Shown here: positions 1 through 7,038 of the stretch, piece by piece
How the letters are laid out: every line of letters starts with the position of its first letter
How positions within the stretch are numbered: position 1 is the stretch's first letter
Origin: Symbiodinium natans
Taxonomy: Eukaryota; Sar; Dinophyceae; Suessiales; Symbiodiniaceae
Length of the DNA stretch: 12,948 nucleotides
Direction: 5' to 3'
NCBI GenBank assembly: GCA_905221605.1
Contig: CAJNDS010000177.1
Location: 192,501-205,448 of the forward strand
The notes under the pieces: generated by a model
Seen by the model: the letters and a program-made list of their open reading frames with translations, nothing else
The model's database searches: none
Told to the model about the DNA's origin: nothing
Translations under genes and position numbers: made by a program

Positions 1-24
1 TTCCATAAGTTTCCTGAGGCTTAG

Positions 25-384
25 GTGTGCAAAGTACTTGCGAAACAGCTGCGCAGTTCTTGTGACGAATACTGCACGGCATTGCTTTGCGTCGGTAGTC
101 CTGAAGTCGTAGAACTAAACCCCAACCTCTTAAACGTTAAGCAAGAAACCCCAAGCAACACATGGGATCTCCACCGACCAACTCCCTCCGTCCCTTTCCG
201 CAACGGCGAGGATTGGCGCTACTGCCCGTCGAGCTTAGGCATCGTTGGCCTCTTTGAGGGTCGTCTGGGCGCCTGCTGCGTCGTTCGCCGCTATGAGAAG
301 CTCAGATGCTCTCAGACCATGCTACTCAAGCCCTACAGCCATCTACAAGTCCTGACCCTGAACCCAGTAGGGCAGGAGTTCTGA
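25..384 (+). CDS. Unrecognised 119-codon ORF, doubtful
   Basis: This is an ATG-to-TGA frame of 119 codons beginning MCKVLAKQLRSSCDEY and ending LTLNPVGQEF. No domain, signal peptide or membrane segment is recognised. A stop codon lies just upstream in frame, so it does not continue in from the window edge. The stretch LNPNLLNVKQET comes from sequence resembling decayed CCCTAAA repeat, which argues against a conserved protein. Another short frame (starting MGSPPTNSLRPF near 163) overlaps it. In a genome with exons of 40-80 nt, an unspliced frame like this may be chance. It could hold one real exon, but no splice pair stands out. Confidence 0.18.
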   Translation: MCKVLAKQLRSSCDEYCTALLCVGSPEVVELNPNLLNVKQETPSNTWDLHRPTPSVPFRNGEDWRYCPSSLGIVGLFEGRLGACCVVRRYEKLRCSQTMLLKPYSHLQVLTLNPVGQEF

Positions 385-889
385 CTTGAAAGAAACTCGT
401 TGATTAGGGCTTGGCGAGTTCGGAAGAAGCTGGACTTTGTCGCAATACTTAGGTTGGCATGTTTTGTTGGGCACATGTACTGTATCGGGGTAAAGGGTGG
501 GTGCTAGACAAGGGTGCTGAAGTGGCAAACACTGTCGTTTACCATTTTCGAGCCTCCGACAATCTGCACATGCTGTCGTCTTCTGCATGTGCGGCCTCCC
601 GATGGCGGCACATGCTGCAATTTTGAGAATATTGAGCCCTCCCAGCAACTTCAAGCGCTGTATTTTTTCAACGTAGAGAATCTACCGGAGACGAAAGGCA
701 ACATCAATCTCAGCGCTAGATAACGGCTGAGACACCGAAGTTTTACCTTTTGGGCCCCTGTATGAACAAAGTCCGCCGGTGGTCGAGCCAAGGCGTGGGT
801 ACCGCAAGGAGCAGAGCAATTGGCGGGAAAAGCTCCTGGAATTTCTGAAGCCCTGTATGCCCCTGTCACCGTGCAGCAGGACTCGAGAG
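385..889. other. Unique spacer, no gene recognised
   Basis: About 500 bases with no telomere-type repeat. The only local structure seen is a cluster of GCACATGC/GCATGTGC words at about 567-615, which can pair with one another. Short frames exist on both strands (for example 514-723 plus and 343-654 minus), but none resembles a known protein and no convincing splice-site pair was found. Confidence 0.4.
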
Positions 890-947
890 TTTAGGGTTTA
901 GGGTTTAGGGTTTAGGGCTAAGGGTTTAAGGTTTAGGGTTTAGGGTT
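890..947 (+). repeat. TTTAGGG interstitial telomere-like array
   Basis: About eight units, with the variants CTAAGGG and TTTAAGG in the middle. It is the first array from the left and directly borders the unique sequence at 1-889. Confidence 0.9.
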
Positions 948-1174
948 ACTGCTCGGGGGTCAGGATTTCCCAGGCGGTTTTCGGTTCCAGGCTTCATCAC
1001 CTTAGTTTGGTTTGGTTGGGGGGGGTCCACTAGGGCTTTCCTAACACCCTAACCCCCAAACGCAAAAGACGAGTAGGAAGAAAACGAAGAAGAAAGTCGA
1101 AATCAAAAATCCCTTGCCCCAAAACCGCCCGCCACCCCTCTCACCTGGGCACCCAAGCTTGGTTGCCTCAAGCT
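948..1174. other. Spacer between arrays, no gene seen
   Basis: This holds a TTTGGTTTGGTTGGGGGGGG G-run (about 1006-1026) and a purine-rich stretch (about 1064-1110). No exon-like frame with splice sites was found. Confidence 0.35.
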
Positions 1175-1276
1175 CCTAAACCCTAAAACCCTAAACCCCA
1201 AACCCCAAACCCTAAACCCTAAACCCCAATTAGACCCTAAACCCTGTAGGGTGTTTCGGGTTTAGGGTTTAGGGTA
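1175..1276. repeat. CCCTAAA array followed by opposed TTTAGGG units
   Basis: Units 1175-1245 read CCCTAAA with CCCCAAA variants. After about 10 unique bases the orientation flips to TCGGGTTTAGGGTTTAGGG (1254-1276), giving a convergent inverted pair able to fold on itself. Confidence 0.85.
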
Positions 1277-1305
1277 AAGTGTCAAAAGCCCCCCAAGTGA
1301 CTCAG

Positions 1306-1380
1306 ATGCCCCACCCCTATGAATTATTCGACGTGCGAAGTTGGTTCGGCTTGGCTTGGCATGGGCTGGCTCGTTTTGCA
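1306..1380 (+). CDS. Candidate exon, function unknown
   Basis: A 75-nt open stretch between an AG acceptor (gactcag at 1305) and a textbook GTGAGT donor at 1381. It reads MPHPYELFDVRSWFGLAWHG and then LARFA, ending in phase 0. It is rich in W, F and L, and no family is recognised. The exon could not be joined in phase to the next candidate (1568-1635). The strong donor is partly made by the start of the following TTTAGGG array, so the signal may be accidental. Whether it belongs to the acetyltransferase gene downstream is unknown. Confidence 0.2.
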
Positions 1381-1385
1381 GTGAG

Positions 1386-1448
1386 TAGGGTTTAGGGTTT
1401 AGGGTTTCGGGTTTAGGGTTTAGGGTTTAGGGTTTAGGGTTTAGGGTT
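1386..1448 (+). repeat. TTTAGGG array
   Basis: Nine tandem units with one TTTCGGG variant, starting five bases after the candidate donor site at 1381. Confidence 0.92.
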
Positions 1449-1567
1449 AGTGGCCTGCGGTAGGCCCTTGAGAAATTTTCAATTTTCCCTTATTGGGTTT
1501 AAGAGCTCCACCCTAAAGCCTAAACCGCGAAATAGGGGGGTCTTGGGGTGGGTTTGTCTGCACTCAG

Positions 1568-1635
1568 CGGCCTAACCCGGATTCCGGCTCCCTCCTTCGA
1601 GGGCTTCAATGCTTTGACAAGGGTTCAATCGGCAA
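1568..1635 (+). CDS. Candidate exon, possibly upstream part of the acetyltransferase
   Basis: Between a pyrimidine-rich acceptor (tttgtctgcactcag, ending at 1567) and a consensus-like GTAAGC donor at 1636 lies a 68-nt open stretch. One base, 22 codons and one base read GLTRIPAPSFEGFNALTRVQ and then SA. The composition looks coding. It lies upstream of the acetyltransferase exons on the same strand, so it may supply part of the missing N-terminal half, but no GNAT motif confirms this. It exits in phase 1. That matches the 2070-2108 candidate only in a frame that does not then join the 2563 exon. Confidence 0.27.
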
Positions 1636-1979
1636 GTAAGCAGAGGGTTTAGGGGTTAGGGTTTTAGGGTACCAGTAAACTCTAGCAGAAAGGGTTTAGG
1701 GTTTGGCTATGGTTTACGTTTTATCCCTTTATGGGACCCGTCAAGTGACTTAACTGTAAAGGGAGAGTGATTCCTTTAATCTTGAACCCACTGAAGAACT
1801 GGTAAGTGAGGGCTTGTAGAACTTTGTGGCTTTAGCTTTTGGTGTAGAGTTTGAGGGTGGAGGGTTTAGGGTCTACAGGGTATAGGGTGTAGGGCTTAAT
1901 TAGGGCATATCAGGTTTGGTTGGAGGCCAGGACTAGCATGGCAAGTCCTAGTTGCCACCTTTGGCCCTTGGGGTGGTGA

Positions 1980-2042
1980 TTTAGGGTTTAGGGTTTAGGG
2001 TTTAGGGTTTAGGGTTTAGGGTTTAGGGTTTAGGGTTTAGGG
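1980..2042 (+). repeat. Nine perfect TTTAGGG units
   Basis: Exactly 63 bases with no variants, the cleanest short array in the window. The lack of decay suggests recent origin or homogenisation. Confidence 0.96.
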
Positions 2043-2069
2043 TGTCGCCATTGCACTGCCGAGCTGCAG

Positions 2070-2108
2070 AAGGTGGCCTCTTTGGAGGCCGCGCAGCAGT
2101 CAGCACAG
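2070..2108 (+). CDS. Candidate small exon of the acetyltransferase gene
   Basis: A GC-rich island follows a gctgcag acceptor (ending 2069) and stops at a CACAG/GCGACG junction. That junction resembles the GC donors of the confident exons downstream. In the frame that leaves two bases over, it reads RWPLWRPRSSQH. This joins in phase to the exon at 2563 (AG|G ACG). A W-x-x-W-x-P pattern would suit the 'G..LW..P' strand of GNAT proteins, but that is a weak argument. The other two forward frames are also open (KVASLEAAQQSAQ; GGLFGGRAAVST), so the frame is not secure. Confidence 0.3.
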
Positions 2109-2562
2109 GCGACGTGGGATTTGCCTACTAAACCCTAAGCCCTAAACCACCAACTACACCCTAAGCCCTAAGCCACCAATGCTCCACAATTAAAGAAAGC
2201 ATATGGAGCTTTATTCTGAAATGAGGTGTACCCCCACCCTCCCCCAGCCCAGTATGGGTGCAGGGTGGGTGCAGGGCTTCCAGGGGGGTCATACGGATAC
2301 GTCCTTGAAAGAAGCTAAGGCACTCAGGGTTAACCCGAAACCCGATCTGTAGGATAGAGAACACGTGAGGGGGGAGGCATCAACCCAAGTTAGGGATGAG
2401 GGTTTGAGGGTTTTGGGGGCTGTAGGGCTGTAGGGTTGAGGGTTGTGGGATCGGTTGTAGGATGCAGGGTTTAGTTTACAGGGTTTAGGGTTCAGGGTTT
2501 CAGGGATAGAGGGTGTAAGAGATTTGCCTAAGGAATGACGGAGTAGCGCCAGTGATGTGCAG

Positions 2563-2606
2563 GACGGCTGTACCAGCAGAGGGCTTCGACGTGATGGATC
2601 ATCAAG
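2563..2606 (+). CDS. Acetyltransferase probable exon (upstream of the VDP strand)
   Basis: A 44-nt stretch after acceptor gatgtgcag|G and before donor CAAG|GTGCGC. It enters in phase 2 and leaves in phase 1, reading TAVPAEGFDVMDHQ. The exit phase fits the next exon (CAA G|CC CCT), giving MDHQ-A-PDKLV. In related GNATs a helix ending in a His-Pro or similar turn lies about a dozen residues before the VDP strand, and the spacing here is close to that. No catalytic motif lies in the exon itself, so its membership rests on phase, spacing and good splice sites. Confidence 0.5.
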
Positions 2607-5600
2607 GTGCGCCCTGTTTTCTACTGTGGGGTGCCGTAGGTTCCTTATAGAACTACCCAAGCCAAACCCAAGCCAACAAAAAGGAACCCTTTTGGTTCCT
2701 AGGCTACTGGGAGGGGGGGGGGTCCTTTTTACCGATGGGCCATTGGGAACAAGGAGTCCTTTACTGTAAGGGGACTAGAGCTTGAATCTCCATAGCATGC
2801 ACAGGAACGCAAACGCCCACGCTGAAGAACCGTAGTGACACAAAGTGAAACGAACAGGCCTGCGTGTCTCTAAAAGAAAGCTTCCTAGGTCTGGCAAATC
2901 TCTCCACAGCCGTCCACGTGAATTGCTGCAGATTAGGGTGCATGTCCGGGGGTTCGGGGGTCGGGGCGGAGGAAGACCTTTTCCTACACCTCAAACCCGA
3001 AACCCTAAGCACTAAACCCTAAACCTTTCCGTCGACAGGTTTTCTCCACCGCACCTATGGCCCTGATGGTGTCGACACGCAGCTGCAACTGCGAAGAGCG
3101 ACTTGGTCTGCACCCCGGGATGGCTCTGTATAGTGAGTTCTCCATTATTTAAGGTACACCCCAAAGAAAAGTCTTTAAGGCGGTGGTACCCCCCAAAAAA
3201 GCGACCATAATTGTTCGCATGGTCAGTTCTCAAGATGGTGGTCCCTTTTTGGGTGCTGAATATGAGGGGCCGCCTTGGAATGGTAAACCCCAAAAGGGCC
3301 ATAGTTTAGAGAAGTGACCATATGTGTTGGGGTGTTTAGGGTTTTAGGGTTTGGGGGTTTCGGGTTTAGGGGGCTAGGGTTTGAGAGTTTAGGACTTCGG
3401 GGTTTGGGGGTATTGAGGTGTCAGGGGCTTGCGAGTTACGGTTTGCGGTTTACAGTGTTGCTTAGAGCAAAGACTTCTAGGGCGCAGGGTGCGGGAACTT
3501 TTTTTCTGGTGGAGAGTCTTGACAGCCAGCCGAGGAAAAGTATGCTGCCGTGCCGCACCTCTGCGTGCAGCTCGCCGAAAATCTGAGGATTTAGGAGGTG
3601 AAGGTAGATTGGGGGTTTCGGGACGAGGGTCCTGGGAAAAGTTAGCCCATGCAAAAAGTGCAACAACCCTAAACCCTGCACCCTAAACTCTAAACCCTTA
3701 CTCATTTTTCGGCAGGGCAAAGGACTATAGGGTGGAGGATGCCAGAGTTCATTGCTTGGGGTTTAGATTGGGTAGTTCTCTAAATTAGGGTCCCTGTCTT
3801 GGTCCTATGTAGAGTACGGCACCCTGAAAAACACACAAAGAGGGACCCGTATTTTGAGATTCAGGAAGGGGTTTGGGGTATGTGTAGGGTAAATACTTTA
3901 AGGCCTAAACCCTAAACCGTAAACCCTAGACCCTAGACCCTAAACCCTAAACCCTAAACCCTAAACCCTAAACCCTAAACCCTAAACCCTAAACCCTAAA
4001 CCCTAAACCCTAAACCCTAAGCCCTAAGCCCTAAACCCTAAACCCTAAACCCTAAACCCTAAACCCTAAACCCTAAACCCTAAACCCTAAACCCTACCTA
4101 GGTTGGCGCGTCCAGCTTGCAGAACGATGCTTCGGGATTTTGGGTTTAGGATGGGCGGCCTTAGGGAATGCACGTGCCAAGACCCTAAACCCTAAACTCT
4201 AAACCCTAAACCCTAAACCAGCCCCTGACAAGCTGGTGAGATCCTTCAGGTCGTTGATGATGGTGGACCCTGTGTTTCAAGGACCCCAGACGTAGGAGAG
4301 ACAGAAGTCTATCTGCAGGGGCGTTAAGAACCAATACCAGTATGTGTGATCTGAGCTCTTGGGGTTTCGGAGCCTTCTTCCGGATTGTCGGGCTTGCAAG
4401 TAGCCAAGGTCAGACCATAAATCTGAATCTTAAACCCTTCTTGAAGCCCAGAACCCTCAGCCTTTCGTCTATGTTCAGGATTGCACGAAGCACTGCTTTC
4501 ACAGCTAGCAGAAGACTTGGTAGCCCAGTGGTACCATTTACCCTTTTTTTTGGTTGTGCGTTCCTTATAAAATAACCTCGCCAAAAAGGGTGCCCTATGG
4601 TTACTGAGCCACCAAGAAGAAGAGTACCAACTAACCCGTAGAGCCCAGATTCACCCTGAATGCCCTTGGTTTTGGTGTTGGGGGGGACGGGGTCAAGTCC
4701 TTGCTGCATTTTTAAGGGATCAGGGTTGCCTGAACCCGAAACCCCCATGCGCTTGTGACCTCAGAAGAAGCCGTCAGGAACCATGGGCAACTAGTTTCCC
4801 GTAGTTCTCGATAGTTCCTCACGAAACCCCCAACAAACCTGAAGCCGAAACCCTAAACCCTAAATCCCTTACTACCCTAAACCCTAAACCCTTTCCCCCT
4901 TGCTCCCCTTCACCCTATAAGTAAGAAAGCCATTCCCAACACACGAAAAGCCATCCCCAAAGCCTAAAGCCCCAAACCGGACCGAGACTCGATCTCTCGA
5001 AGGCACGGCGGGTTCCTAGGCCCACACCCCAGTTGCCACTAGTGCGGCTTAGGGCGTAGGGTTTTAGGGTTTAAGGTTTAGGGTGCAGGGTTTAAGGTGT
5101 CAGGGTTTAGGGTTTAGGGTTTCAGGGTTAATCAAGCCTTGGAATGTCTAGCTGATGGACTTTTCCTGGGAGCTTATAGCATAGAGGCCGTTTAGGGCGC
5201 GTAGGCGGGTTTGAGCTGATGATCTAAGTTATGCGACTTCTCTGAGTCGTATATTGTTAGTACAGTCCTTACAGTTAGGGGCACACGGTTTGGACCAGCC
5301 ACTTAAGGCTGCCCCATGGAAACCCCAAAGCCTTCCTTAACCCTTGTTTGCTGTTGGCAGGAATGGGTCTCTGCGGCCAGACGATGCGTGCTGTTTGCCG
5401 TGCCGCAGATCTGCAGCGTCTCCCGTGCTACTTAGAAACAGGCCTGGCCAGGTTGCAGGGTTTACAGTAAACTCCCAAAAGTTGGAACATCATGATCCTC
5501 ATGCCCTGAGAGGGTTGCTAAGGGAAATCCCAGCACTAATCGTCCTTAAGCCATGTTCCAAATTTATCGAGTTTGCTGTAGGAGTCTAGGGCTCGGGGGG

Positions 5601-6988
5601 TTGAAGGATTAGGCGGGTTTAGGGTTGAGGGTGAGGGGTCTTGGGAGGTTCAGGGTTTAGGATTTAGGGTTTAGGGTTTAGGGTTTAGGGTTTAGGGTTT
5701 AGGGTTTAGGGTTTAGGGTTTAGGGGTTTGCTTCCAAAGGGGATTTCAACTTCGAGATGTTGATCGTCAAACCTCGGCCTCGAATCTCCCCCCCCCTCTC
5801 AAGAAGCGGACAGGCCGCCAGTCCCAAGCAAAGCCTTAGGACTTAGGGTCTATTTGGGGGTGTCCGAAAATAGGGGTAATTACGCTTTTTGGGAAGTCCC
5901 TTTAAGCACACTCTATTTAAACCCCAAACCCTAGACAATTTTGGGGGGGGGAGAGAGTTGTTTTGGGCTTGGGGTCCTCTACCCTAAACCCTAAACCCTA
6001 AACCCTAAACCCTAAACCCTAAACCCGTCTCTCTGGCAGGTGGCCACAAGAACGCTGCTGTGTACGAGCGCTTCGGGTTCAAGGTGGCCGAAAGGCACCC
6101 TTTGCCTTGGACAGGGCCTAAACCCCATACCCGAAATGGGTTTAGGGTTTAGGGTTTAGGGTTTAGGGACCCTAAACCCTGAAACCCTGAAACCCTGGGA
6201 TGTTCCCCCTTATACTAACAGTCAGCCTCTTCTACTAATTACTCAAGAGCCCCCCAATAATAAAAATGTCCTCCTTGTAAGGGTAATGTAGGGACTATTG
6301 TCTTTCATTGTTTGGGTTCTTACGTAATGGTTGTCTTTGGGTGTATTATTCACCCCCTAACATACGATTTTATCTTGTGGTTTCTACATTTAACATCTCA
6401 CGTGTGCTTTTTTCAAATCGTGACGCACTTGCCATGAACATTAGCAGCCCGTACTCATGTGAGAATGACAATGCACGGGAAAAGTTGTCCAAAAGAAATT
6501 CCAATACTCAAAGGGCATTAAACGGCTTTCCTCAAAAGTAATAAATGCTGCTAGCAGTTCTAAACACGAAGTGAGAGACTGTTCAGCTCGTCTTCTTAGC
6601 TGGTACATTTTCTATTAAACGTAAATGCTAGTACGTATGATCCCTTAGTACTTAAGAAAGCAAAAGACTGACTAAGGAGGGTGTTGAGGGTGTGTTCAAC
6701 AGATGCACGAGATTTGTATTCTATTGCTAGTCATTTTCCTGGCCTGGCATTTAGTCTATGTTCATTCGCCAGGCTGCATTGTAAAATGAAAGAACGGCTA
6801 TCCCCAAGGTCATTCTTGCTTCCACCCGGAACCTTGAACCCTAAACCCTTCACCCTTCACACCGTTCACCCTTCAAACCCTACACCGTACGCCCGAAGCC
6901 CCCATTGGCTTGCAGGTTCGGGTGCTTCACCGACGGCCACGGATCCTTCGACGAAATCTACGCCATGATTCGCGCCGTTCCCCAATAA
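2563..6988 (+). CDS. Spliced GNAT-family N-acetyltransferase gene, 3' part
   Basis: Joining 2563-2606, 4222-4281, 5361-5441, 6040-6115 and 6916-6988 gives about 110 residues ending at TAA (6986-6988). Order of motifs: a VDP turn (MMVDPVFQ), the acetyl-CoA pyrophosphate loop QGMGLCG, a helix (QTMRAVCRAADLQRLP), the strand CYLET, then four residues and N (GGHKN), then the motif-B block AAVYERFGFKVAERHPLPW, and a C-terminal strand IYAMIRAVPQ. This matches GNAT enzymes, which transfer acetyl from acetyl-CoA to an amine; the substrate cannot be told. The family usually has about 190-230 residues, so roughly 80 N-terminal residues are missing here, in exons not confidently found or outside the window. 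The introns are GT-AG (tentative), GA-AG, GC-AG and GC-AG. The phases agree at all four junctions, which is strong evidence for the model. Confidence 0.85.
2682..2722. repeat. Dispersed short repeat, copy A
   Basis: The segment with core AAAAAGGAACCCTTTTGG and then TTCCTAGGCTACTGGGAGG resembles segments at about 4583-4620 and 11683-11722. Shared features are a CAAAAAGG start, a GCCC/ACCC centre, TTCCTAGG and a TTACT/CTACT tail. This copy alone can fold into a 7-bp stem with a 5-nt loop. The left flank (GTTCCTTATAGAACTACC, from about 2639) is also shared with the copy at about 4559. Confidence 0.45.
3904..4095 (-). repeat. Longest CCCTAAA array in the window
   Basis: About 27 units in 192 bases. 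Variants cluster at the left edge (CCGTAAA, two CCCTAGA) and in the middle (two CCCTAAG); the rest are perfect. It lies inside intron 1 of the acetyltransferase gene. Confidence 0.96.
4182..4219 (-). repeat. CCCTAAA array abutting an exon
   Basis: Five units including one CCCTAAACT variant. The final unit becomes the acceptor sequence ctaaaccAG, so the repeat forms the 3' end of the intron. Confidence 0.85.
4222..4281 (+). CDS. Acetyltransferase exon: VDP strand and start of the CoA loop
   Basis: A 60-nt stretch with phase 1 entry and phase 1 exit. It reads PDKLVRSFRSLMMVDPVFQ and ends at CAA G. In GNATs the strand before the CoA loop reads like 'YL..L.VDP..QG.G', and LMMVDPVFQG fits this. 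Only a GA donor (CAAG|GACCCC) restores the motif on joining to 5361. Using the nearby GTAGGA donor (4292) would put the next exon out of frame. The flanking AGGA occurs at both intron ends. If the acceptor at 4249 is used instead, the exon shrinks to 32 nt (SLMMVDPVFQ). Confidence 0.72.
4583..4620. repeat. Dispersed short repeat, copy B
   Basis: CCAAAAAGGGTGCCCTATGG followed by TTACTGAGCC aligns with copies at 2682 and 11683. The upstream flank GTTCCTTATAAAATAACC (from about 4559) also matches the flank of the 2682 copy. Confidence 0.4.
4850..4893 (-). repeat. Short CCCTAAA array with an interruption
   Basis: Five to six units, broken by ATCCCTTACTA in the middle, inside intron 2. Confidence 0.75.
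5053..5130 (+). repeat. Degenerate TTTAGGG array
   Basis: Units with many variants (TTTAAGG, TGCAGGG, TGTCAGGG) followed by three good units and TTTCAGGG. It looks older than the perfect arrays. Confidence 0.75.
5361..5441 (+). CDS. Acetyltransferase exon: CoA-binding loop and helix
   Basis: An 81-nt exon after acceptor gctgttggcag. Phase 1 entry completes a glycine codon (G|GA), then MGLCGQTMRAVCRAADLQ, RLP and CYLET follow. Joined to the previous exon, the loop reads Q-G-M-G-L-C-G, matching the GNAT pattern QxxGxG/A except that Cys stands at the last position, followed by Gly. The helix with 'AD' and the strand 'YLET' are typical of the family. The GC donor ACAG|GCCTGG restores the frame to the next exon. 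An overlapping ATG frame at 5344-5589 is only a shadow. Confidence 0.88.
5663..5725 (+). repeat. TTTAGGG array in intron 3
   Basis: Nine perfect tandem units, preceded by the variants CAGGGTTTAGGA. Confidence 0.95.
5982..6026 (-). repeat. CCCTAAA array just before an exon
   Basis: About six units running up to gtctctctggcag, the acceptor of the exon at 6040. It is opposite in orientation to the array at 5663 in the same intron. Confidence 0.94.
6040..6115 (+). CDS. Acetyltransferase exon: GNAT motif B (YERFGF)
   Basis: A 76-nt exon and the most diagnostic one: GGHKNAAVYERFGFKVAERH, then PLPWTG. The N and the YERFGF block are the family hallmark. The tyrosine is the residue that commonly acts as general acid in GNATs. 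It enters in phase 1 (ACA G|GT GGC), so YLET is followed by exactly four residues and then N, the spacing usual in the family. It leaves in phase 2 at ACAGG|GCCTAA, a GC donor whose intron side already resembles the CCCTAAA repeat. Confidence 0.93.
6116..6915 (+). other. Intron 4, GC-AG type, with an AT-rich block
   Basis: 800 nt, starting GCCTAAACCCC and ending ggcttgcAG. It opens with a repeat hairpin (TTTAGGG 6141-6168 facing CCCTAAA 6169-6196). A visibly AT-rich block (about 6200-6690) follows that is unlike the rest of the window and carries a meaningless 77-codon frame (6308-6541). Degenerate CCCTTCA words lie before the acceptor. Confidence 0.85.
6141..6196. repeat. Inverted telomere-like pair
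   Basis: Four TTTAGGG units (6141-6168) are followed without a spacer by ACCCTAAACCCTGAAACCC units (6169-6196). The two halves are complementary and can form a hairpin with almost no loop in the pre-mRNA or as a cruciform. Confidence 0.9.
6916..6988 (+). CDS. Acetyltransferase last exon with stop codon
   Basis: A 73-nt exon. Phase 2 entry completes GGG, then FGCFTDGHGSFDEIYAMIRA, VPQ and TAA at 6986-6988. GNAT proteins of this type end in a strand of the form 'W.M.R.P', which IYAMIRAVP resembles. The acceptor cttgcag|G matches those of the two upstream exons (ggcag|G). No AATAAA signal follows closely, as is usual in dinoflagellates. Confidence 0.82.
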
Positions 6989-6993
6989 GCGGC

Positions 6994-7038
6994 ATTAGGG
7001 TTTAGGGCTTAGGGTCTAGCGTTTAGGGTTTAGGGTTT
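6994..7038 (+). repeat. Degenerate TTTAGGG array after the gene
   Basis: Six units with the variants CTTAGGG and TCTAGCG, beginning six bases after the stop codon, so in the presumed 3' untranslated region. Confidence 0.85.

Larger units (their letters stand above)
2607..4221 (+). other. Intron 1 of the acetyltransferase (tentative), repeat-rich
   Basis: About 1.6 kb. It holds a 7-bp hairpin (AGGAACC/GGTTCCT, 2682-2700), a G-run near 2711-2720, degenerate TTTAGGG words at 3335-3420, the longest CCCTAAA array (3904-4095) and a second array (4182-4219) that runs straight into the acceptor ctaaaccag. A minus-strand frame (2761-3012) ends ...MEIQALVPLQ with no recognised domain; other frames here look like chance. 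A second possible acceptor for the following exon is ccttcag at 4249. Confidence 0.45.
4282..5360 (+). other. Intron 2, GA-AG type
   Basis: Starts GACCCC and ends ttggcAG. It is 1079 nt long and contains the second copy of the dispersed 40-bp repeat (about 4583-4620), CCCTAAA units at 4850-4893 and degenerate TTTAGGG units at 5058-5130. Frames at 4324-4748 on both strands lack recognised domains and cross this intron, so they are probably not genes. Confidence 0.65.
5442..6039 (+). other. Intron 3, GC-AG type
   Basis: 598 nt, starting GCCTGG and ending ctctggcAG. It contains nine TTTAGGG units (5663-5725) and, in the opposite orientation, CCCTAAA units (5982-6026) that end 13 bases before the exon. 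A CAGG repeat marks both junctions. Confidence 0.85.

Noticed and set aside
3314-3720. Overlapping 85-94 codon frames on both strands
   Set aside because: They consist largely of translated degenerate telomere repeat (GFRGLGFESLGLRGLG and similar).
4282-4297. GT donor at 4292 (CAGAC|GTAGGA) for the exon at 4222
   Set aside because: It leaves phase 2, puts the 5361 exon out of frame and destroys the QGxG loop.
5451-5452. GT donor after GGCCAG (5451) for the exon at 5361
   Set aside because: It adds extra residues and gives the wrong phase for the GHKNAAVYERFGF exon; the upstream GC donor restores frame and family spacing.
5344-5589. 81-codon ATG frame (MFAVGRNGSLRPDDACC...)
   Set aside because: It is a shadow of the acetyltransferase exon at 5361-5441 in another frame and runs into the intron.
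6308-6541. 77-codon frame in the AT-rich block
   Set aside because: It lies within intron 4, has no recognised domain and a composition explained by the AT-rich sequence.
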